Part shown: one piece after another, positions 1-5,627 of the stretch
Layout: each line of letters opens with the position of its first letter
Position numbering within the stretch: the first letter of the stretch is position 1
Assembly (NCBI GenBank): GCA_013812485.1
Contig: JACCTJ010000330.1
Coordinates: forward strand, 1-5,627
Source: Thermoleophilaceae bacterium
Lineage (GTDB): Bacteria; Actinomycetota; Thermoleophilia; Solirubrobacterales; Thermoleophilaceae
DNA: 5,627 bases
Direction of reading: 5' to 3'
Notes under the pieces: model-generated
Database searches by the model: none
What the model was told of the DNA's origin: nothing
Seen by the model: only the letters and a program-made list of their open reading frames with translations
Translations under genes and position numbers: made by a program

Positions 1-2
1 AC

Positions 3-494
3 GTCTCCGGCAGCGAGAAGGCGCTGTTCAATCTGCTCGCGTCGTTCGTCGCCACCTTCGCGATCGCTCGCGGGATCACCTACGTCCTGCGCGGGCGGGC
101 GACGTTCGGCCCCTTCCGCGACTTCCGGGTCGGCCGCCGACACATCCATCACTTCGTCCCGGGTATCGCGCTCGCCTTCACGAGCGGAGCCGCGGCAATG
201 GTCACCGACGACGAGGGGCTCGAGGCCCCGCTGGCGATCGCCTTCGGCACCGGCATGGGGCTCACGCTCGACGAGTCGGCCCTCCTGCTCGAGCTCGAGG
301 ACGTCTACTGGACACCGGAGGGCCTGCTCAGCGTGCAGATCACGATGGCGACCATGGCGCTGCTGGCCGCGCTCGCCCTCGGGGCCCGCTTACTGCGCCG
401 AGGTGAGCGCCTCGTGCTCGCCGACAGCGGTCCAGCGGGCCGCGATTCGCGCGAGATCCTTCCGTCCGGAGGTCGGCTAGAGTCGCGCGCATGA
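3..494 (+). CDS. Conserved multi-pass membrane protein, 5'-truncated by the window edge
   Basis: The frame is open from the left edge, and 163 residues are visible before the TGA at 492-494; the true start lies outside the window. Hydrophobic stretches lie at visible residues about 8-29, 51-66, 75-89 and 111-131, so this is an integral membrane protein. Two motifs stand out: RRHIHHFVPG (residues 45-54), and LTLDE (87-91) followed by ELEDVYW (97-103). From memory these resemble a family of uncharacterised actinobacterial membrane proteins with a His cluster and an LTLDE/EDVYW signature; the function is unknown to me. The conserved His, Asp and Glu residues could bind a metal, but that is speculation. 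The C-terminal 30 residues are polar and look poorly conserved. The stop overlaps the next gene's ATG by 4 bases, so translational coupling is possible, although that gene also seems to have its own promoter. Confidence 0.8.
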   Translation, partial: VSGSEKALFNLLASFVATFAIARGITYVLRGRATFGPFRDFRVGRRHIHHFVPGIALAFTSGAAAMVTDDEGLEAPLAIAFGTGMGLTLDESALLLELEDVYWTPEGLLSVQITMATMALLAALALGARLLRRGERLVLADSGPAGRDSREILPSGGRLESRA

Positions 495-507
495 CCATCC
501 AGCCGCC
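472..507 (+). repeat. Start-region direct repeat, copy 1 (copy 2 at 1108-1143)
   Basis: Aligning 472-507 with 1108-1143 gives 32 identities in 36 positions without gaps. The block covers the -10 hexamer, the 7-nt spacer, the ATG and the first codons, encoding MTIQPP and MTSQPP. Upstream of the ATG, only positions 477 and 480 differ from their counterparts. It suggests a duplicated or converted promoter plus N-terminus. Confidence 0.75.
478..490 (+). promoter_or_regulatory. Putative leaderless promoter (-10 TAGAGT) of the DUF4190 gene
   Basis: TAGAGT at 478-483 matches the actinobacterial -10 consensus TANNNT. It is followed by exactly 7 nt (CGCGCGC) and then the ATG at 491, which would place the transcription start at or next to the start codon. 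The only Shine-Dalgarno-like string, GGAGGT at 468-473, is 17 nt from the ATG, too far for normal use. No convincing -35 is visible. The site lies inside the 3' end of the upstream gene. The same geometry recurs before the RDD gene and purA. Confidence 0.55.
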
Positions 508-1039
508 AGAGCGCGAAGGCGCATCCGAGCCGGGCGGACCGCAGAGTCCTGCGGGGCCGCAGAGCCCCAATTCGCCTCAGAGCCCGGCGGGCGCCGGCGG
601 ACCGCAGTCGCCGGCGGGGCCGCAGTCGCCAGGCTCCGGCGACGCGTCCGGATATTCCGGTCCCGTTCCGCCCGGGGGCTGGCAGCAGCAGTCGGGCCGC
701 CCCGGCGGTACGGGCGGCGAGGGCAACACGCCGGCCATCGTGGCGCTCGTCCTCGGCATCCTCGGGATTCTTGGCGCGTTCGTGACGGTCGGCGTGCTAG
801 GGCTGCTGCTCGGTATCCCGGCCATCGTGCTCGGCGTCATCGGTCGCCGCAAGGTCAAGCAGGGCAGGACGGTTCAGCACGGTGGACTCGCCATGGGCGG
901 GCTCGTCACCGGAATCATCTCCACGGTGCTCGGCGCCATCCTGGTCGTCCTCCTGGTGATCGGCATCGTCCTCTTGAGCTCGAATTCTGGCTTCCAGGAA
1001 GAGATCGAGCGCCAGCAGAGGGAGCTCCAAGAGCGATAG
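491..1039 (+). CDS. DUF4190-type membrane protein with PQSP-repeat N-terminus
   Basis: A 182-residue protein. Residues 1-80 are rich in Pro, Gly, Gln and Ser and probably disordered and cytoplasmic. PQSP tetrapeptides start at residues 17, 23, 29, 38 and 44, and GPVPPGGWQQ follows at 57-66. The membrane domain resembles DUF4190: a long hydrophobic, Gly-rich stretch (82-117), a basic turn with RRKVKQGR (119-126), the GGLAMGGLVTG motif (131-141) and a second hydrophobic segment to about 162. The tail (168-182) is charged, with Glu, Gln and Arg, and may be a short helix. Family function is unknown; such proteins are common in actinobacteria. The ATG overlaps the previous stop (ATGA), and a TAGAGT hexamer 7 nt upstream suggests leaderless translation. 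Its N-terminal half is paralogous to that of the next gene, but the membrane domains are unrelated. The DUF4190 assignment rests on motif memory. Confidence 0.85.
   Translation: MTIQPPEREGASEPGGPQSPAGPQSPNSPQSPAGAGGPQSPAGPQSPGSGDASGYSGPVPPGGWQQQSGRPGGTGGEGNTPAIVALVLGILGILGAFVTVGVLGLLLGIPAIVLGVIGRRKVKQGRTVQHGGLAMGGLVTGIISTVLGAILVVLLVIGIVLLSSNSGFQEEIERQQRELQER
539..631 (+). repeat. PQSP-coding repeat tract in the DUF4190 gene
   Basis: Five PQSP units with spacings of 6, 6, 9 and 6 residues. At DNA level the units are variations on CCGCAGAGTCC or CCGCAGTCGCC, so codon use drifts between copies while the peptide is kept. The tract is compositionally simple and may change length by slippage or recombination. 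Confidence 0.8.
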
Positions 1040-1126
1040 CCAGCCCTTGCGTCGGCCGGCGTGCGGACCACCGCAGGGCCTCTGCCTTGCCCGCCTTCCG
1101 CTCGCACGTCGGTTACAGTCGCGCGC
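1040..1126 (+). other. 87-bp spacer between the DUF4190 and RDD genes
   Basis: I see no gene and no convincing terminator here; only short 4-bp GC stems occur, with no T-run. The last 19 bases form the duplicated start region with its -10 element. An in-frame GTG at 1061 could extend the RDD protein by 22 residues but is not favoured. Confidence 0.5.
1114..1126 (+). promoter_or_regulatory. Putative leaderless promoter (-10 TACAGT) of the RDD gene
   Basis: TACAGT at 1114-1119 fits TANNNT and is separated by exactly 7 nt (CGCGCGC) from the ATG at 1127. No purine-rich Shine-Dalgarno sequence lies before the ATG. A TTGCCC at 1087-1092 is a poor -35 candidate because its spacer is 21 nt. Spacer and flanks nearly match the promoter at 478-490. 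Confidence 0.6.
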
Positions 1127-1951
1127 ATGACCTCCCAGCCGCCGCAGGGTCCGGGCACATCGCCCCCAGCCGAGGCGCAGAGCACCGCAGCGCCGGGTGA
1201 CGAAGGAGGTCCACAGTCACCGGCGGGATCGCCGTCGCCCGCCCGCCCACAGTCGCCCCGCGAAACGCCGCCGCCGCCTCACTCACTTTCGGGACCGCAG
1301 AGTGCCGGAGCGCCCCCGGCGGGAGGCCCGCAGTCACCCGGCGCGTCGCCCCCGCCCGGCCCCCAGTCTCCAACCACACCCGCCGCCGGCTACCCGGGCC
1401 CGGTGCCGCCCGGCGGCTGGCAGCAACCCATCCCTCGCGCCAGCGCGTTCTCGGCTGGATTCGTGCTCGCCGGGTGGGGGAGCCGCGTCGGAGCGACGAT
1501 GATCGACGTGCTGATCCTCGCGCTGGTATCCGCGGTGCTGATCGCCCCTGGAGTTGTGGTCACTTTCGTCACCGACATCCCGGGCCTGGGGATCGCGCTG
1601 TGGCTTCTCGGTGCGCTCGTCGTCACGATCGTCGCTCTTCTCTACGCCTCGTACTTCATGCAGCGCGACGGCGCGCGCAACGGTCAGACGCCGGGTAAGC
1701 AGGCCCTCGGAATCAGAGTGGCCTTCCCCGACGGCCGGCGCGTTGACTGGGGTCAGGCGTTGCTACGCGAGCTTGTCATCAAGGGGCTGCTCCTCGGCGT
1801 TGCCGGCGCGATCGCGAGCGTCGTCACCTTCTTCCTCTTCGGACTCGGCTTCGCCATCCCCTACATCCTCGATTACCTCTGGCCCCTCTGGGACGAGGAG
1901 AACCGCGCCGTGCATGACATGATCGTCAATACGCGGGTCATCAAGTCCTGA
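1127..1951 (+). CDS. RDD-family membrane protein with PQSP-repeat N-terminus
   Basis: A 274-residue protein. Residues 1-107 form a Pro/Gly/Ser/Gln-rich, probably disordered cytoplasmic region with PQSP or PQSA at 29, 41, 57, 68 and 79 and GPVPPGGWQQ at 91-100. The RDD domain follows: GSRVGATMIDVLI (118-130, the Arg and Asp typical of helix 1), hydrophobic segments at about 126-148 and 154-177, the loop RDGARNGQTPGKQALGIRV (180-198) with the family TPGK signature, LLRELVIKG (212-220), a third segment at about 221-247, and the closing NRAVHDMIVNTRVI (259-272). RDD proteins are small multi-pass proteins; transport roles have been proposed for some, but the substrate here cannot be told. The ATG at 1127 is preferred over a GTG at 1061 because of the -10 element 7 nt upstream and the matching N-terminus of the neighbour. 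Its 3' end faces purA. Confidence 0.9.
   Translation: MTSQPPQGPGTSPPAEAQSTAAPGDEGGPQSPAGSPSPARPQSPRETPPPPHSLSGPQSAGAPPAGGPQSPGASPPPGPQSPTTPAAGYPGPVPPGGWQQPIPRASAFSAGFVLAGWGSRVGATMIDVLILALVSAVLIAPGVVVTFVTDIPGLGIALWLLGALVVTIVALLYASYFMQRDGARNGQTPGKQALGIRVAFPDGRRVDWGQALLRELVIKGLLLGVAGAIASVVTFFLFGLGFAIPYILDYLWPLWDEENRAVHDMIVNTRVIKS
1211..1372 (+). repeat. PQSP-coding repeat tract in the RDD gene
   Basis: Five PQSP/PQSA units spaced irregularly (12, 16, 11 and 11 residues) by Pro/Ala/Gly/Ser linkers, with extra SPSP and PPPP runs. The tract is longer and more degenerate than the one in the neighbouring gene, which suggests common origin followed by divergence. Confidence 0.75.
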
Positions 1952-1956
1952 CAAGC

Positions 1957-1973
1957 CCCCGATTGGGCCGGGG
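1957..1973. terminator. Weak GC hairpin between the convergent RDD gene and purA
   Basis: CCCCG (1957-1961) can pair with CGGGG (1969-1973) around a 7-nt loop. It begins 5 bp after the RDD stop and lies 29 bp past the purA stop on the other strand, so it could serve both transcripts. No T-run follows on either strand, so it is not a standard intrinsic terminator and may be chance in GC-rich DNA. Confidence 0.3.
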
Positions 1974-2002
1974 TGAGCGGGTTGGGACGCTCGGCTCGTG
2001 TC

Positions 2003-4739
<2,737 letters not shown>

Positions 4740-4746
4740 GCTAGTG

Positions 4747-4760
4747 CTCCCGCGCGGGAG
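4747..4760 (-). promoter_or_regulatory. Perfect 14-bp palindrome containing the dnaB Shine-Dalgarno
   Basis: The sequence CTCCCGCGCGGGAG reads the same on both strands. In the mRNA it can fold into a 5-bp stem (CUCCC/GGGAG) with a GCGC tetraloop. The 3' arm GGGAG is the likely dnaB Shine-Dalgarno, 7 nt before the GTG start. It sits wholly in the 27-bp rplI-dnaB gap. Hairpin masking of the ribosome site, opened by ribosomes finishing rplI, is an inference; a protein-binding site is an alternative. Confidence 0.55.
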
Positions 4761-4766
4761 GGGCCA

Positions 4767-5216
4767 CTACTGCGGCGTGACGATCGTCTTGACCTCCGCG
4801 GTCACGCCGTCGTGTACCTCGACGGTGACCATGTACGTGCCGGTCGCCCGGATCGGCTGGTCGAGCGCGACCTTGCGGCGGTCGAGCCGGATCCCCCGCG
4901 CCTGCTGAACGGCATCGACGATCTCCTGCGCGGTGACCGAGCCGAACAGCCGCCCGTCCTCACCTGCGGCGTGCGGGATCGTGAGCACCGTGCGCCGCAG
5001 CAGGTCAGCGTTCTCGCCGGCTCGCTCGGCCGCCTCGCGCTGCGCCCGCTCGGCTGCCTCGACTCGCCGCTGAGCATCCGCGATCGAGCCGGCCGTGGCC
5101 GGCTGCGCGAGCCTCTGCGGCGTCAGGTAGTTGCGCAGGTAGCCCGCCGAGACGTCGATCACGTCGCCGCGCTCACCGAGCTTCTCGACGTCTTGGAGAA
5201 GGATCGCCTGGGCCAT
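4767..5216 (-). CDS. rplI: 50S ribosomal protein bL9
   Basis: bL9 is an elongated protein that binds 23S rRNA near the base of the L1 stalk. The 149 residues are the normal length. The N-terminal domain (1-47) carries LLQDVEKLGERGDVIDV and the signature GYLRNYLTP (25-33). Next comes a charged connecting helix (about 43-75) rich in Ala, Glu, Arg and Gln, then the C-terminal domain with GRLFGSVT (88-95) and a beta-rich end to 149. The ATG at 5216 gives the standard N-terminus, but no Shine-Dalgarno precedes it; instead a stable hairpin ends 6 nt upstream. The gene lies 133 bp after rpsR, a wide gap for this cluster, and 27 bp before dnaB. Confidence 0.97.
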   Translation of the reverse strand: MAQAILLQDVEKLGERGDVIDVSAGYLRNYLTPQRLAQPATAGSIADAQRRVEAAERAQREAAERAGENADLLRRTVLTIPHAAGEDGRLFGSVTAQEIVDAVQQARGIRLDRRKVALDQPIRATGTYMVTVEVHDGVTAEVKTIVTPQ

Positions 5217-5222
5217 CAGGGC

Positions 5223-5244
5223 GCCCGGTCAGGAGGAACCGGGC
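5223..5244 (-). promoter_or_regulatory. Perfect 7-bp hairpin in the rplI leader, loop resembling anti-Shine-Dalgarno
   Basis: On the minus strand GCCCGGT pairs perfectly with ACCGGGC around the 8-nt loop TCCTCCTG. The hairpin ends 6 nt before the rplI ATG. The loop contains CCUCCU in RNA, the same core as the 3' end of 16S rRNA, while no Shine-Dalgarno is present for rplI. No U-run follows, so it is not an intrinsic terminator. A role in controlling rplI translation is inferred from position only. Confidence 0.5.
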
Positions 5245-5268
5245 TCAGCGAGGATCCGAAAACCAAGC

Positions 5269-5274
5269 AGTCTA
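5269..5274 (-). promoter_or_regulatory. Candidate -10 (TAGACT) upstream of rplI
   Basis: TAGACT on the minus strand is identical to the hexamer before purA. A start about 8 nt downstream, near 5261, would give an rplI leader of about 45 nt carrying the hairpin at 5223-5244. No clear -35 is visible, and a six-base match alone is weak; the wide rpsR-rplI gap makes an internal promoter more plausible. Confidence 0.35.
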
Positions 5275-5349
5275 AGGACGCAGGGAGCGACGCGTGCGAA
5301 CAGCACGCGAGCGACCGAGGACGCCGGAATGCGAAGGTTTGCAGGGTCC

Positions 5350-5627
5350 TCACCGCTCGCGGCGGCCGGGGGGGCCCGTACTGTCTCCGCCCGGTGCCAC
5401 GTAGGGCAGCAGCGCCAACTCCCGCGCGCGTTTGATCGCGCGGGCGAGCTGGCTCTGATGCCGCCGGCAGCAGCCGGTGATCCGTGCCGACCGGATCTTG
5501 CCCTTGTCGCTCATCGAGCGGCGCAGCGAGGCGATGTCCTTGTAATCGACCAGGTCGATCTTGTCGCGGCAGAACGGGCATGGCTTACGGCGTCCACCGC
5601 CTCCCGGCCCTCTCTTGTTGTCCCGCC
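5350..5627 (-). CDS. rpsR: 30S ribosomal protein bS18, zinc-binding type, start outside the window
   Basis: bS18 is a small-subunit platform protein that pairs with bS6. Ninety-one codons are visible before the TGA (5352-5350); probably only the first few residues are missing. Visible residues 16-19 are CPFC and 52-57 are CCRRHQ, giving a C-x2-C ... C-x2-H set as in zinc-binding (C+) S18 forms. Core motifs are DYKDIASLRR (27-36), GKIRSARITG (42-51) and QLARAIKRARELALLPY (59-75). After LLPYV comes a 15-residue Gly/Pro/Arg tail that is longer than usual and contains a C7 run on the coding strand, so its sequence is the least certain part. In most bacteria rpsF and ssb precede this gene, which would place them just beyond the right edge. 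Confidence 0.95.
   Translation of the reverse strand, partial: RDNKRGPGGGGRRKPCPFCRDKIDLVDYKDIASLRRSMSDKGKIRSARITGCCRRHQSQLARAIKRARELALLPYVAPGGDSTGPPGRRER

Noticed and set aside
539..631. Collagen-like repeat in the DUF4190 protein
   Set aside because: Gly recurs about every six residues, not every third, so the Gly-X-Y pattern is not met.
1061..1126. Upstream GTG start extending the RDD protein by 22 residues
   Set aside because: The added residues do not match the paralogous N-terminus, and the region holds the -10 element and duplicated start block.
5223..5244. Intrinsic terminator after rpsR
   Set aside because: The stem is followed by GCCCTG and the rplI ATG with no U-run, and it lies over 100 bp beyond the rpsR stop.
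5216..5581. Minus-strand frame of 121 codons running up to rplI
   Set aside because: Its first half is an out-of-frame reading of rpsR, and its second half is non-coding gap sequence without any recognisable domain.

Overview
The window is GC-rich with strong G/C preference at third codon positions. It looks like chromosome from a high-GC actinobacterium. A zinc-type S18, the rpsR-rplI-dnaB-purA order, Pro/Gly-rich DUF4190 and RDD membrane proteins and apparent leaderless promoters all fit Actinomycetota. A Thermoleophilia-like lineage is my guess, not shown by the sequence.

The left third (1-1951, + strand) holds three membrane-protein genes: the 3' part of a multi-pass protein with an HIHH motif and an LTLDE...EDVYW motif, then a DUF4190-type protein whose ATG overlaps the previous stop (ATGA), then an RDD-domain protein. 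The last two share a PQSP-repeat N-terminus ending in a common GPVPPGGWQQ block, and almost identical start regions. They look like one promoter-plus-N-terminus module attached to two unrelated membrane domains.

The right two thirds (2003-5627, - strand) hold a conserved housekeeping block, read right to left: rpsR (bS18, start outside the window), rplI (bL9), dnaB (replicative helicase) and purA (adenylosuccinate synthetase). The block converges on the RDD gene across a gap of about 50 bp that contains only a weak GC hairpin.

The main unannotated signal is a recurring TANNNT hexamer exactly 7 nt before an ATG, at the DUF4190 gene, the RDD gene and purA. None of the three has a well-placed Shine-Dalgarno sequence, so leaderless transcription is the simplest reading. 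By contrast, dnaB has a good Shine-Dalgarno inside a perfect 14-bp palindrome. The unusually long rpsR-rplI gap holds a candidate promoter and a perfect 7-bp hairpin whose loop resembles the 16S anti-Shine-Dalgarno. I see no mobile element, CRISPR array, tRNA, rRNA or defence system.
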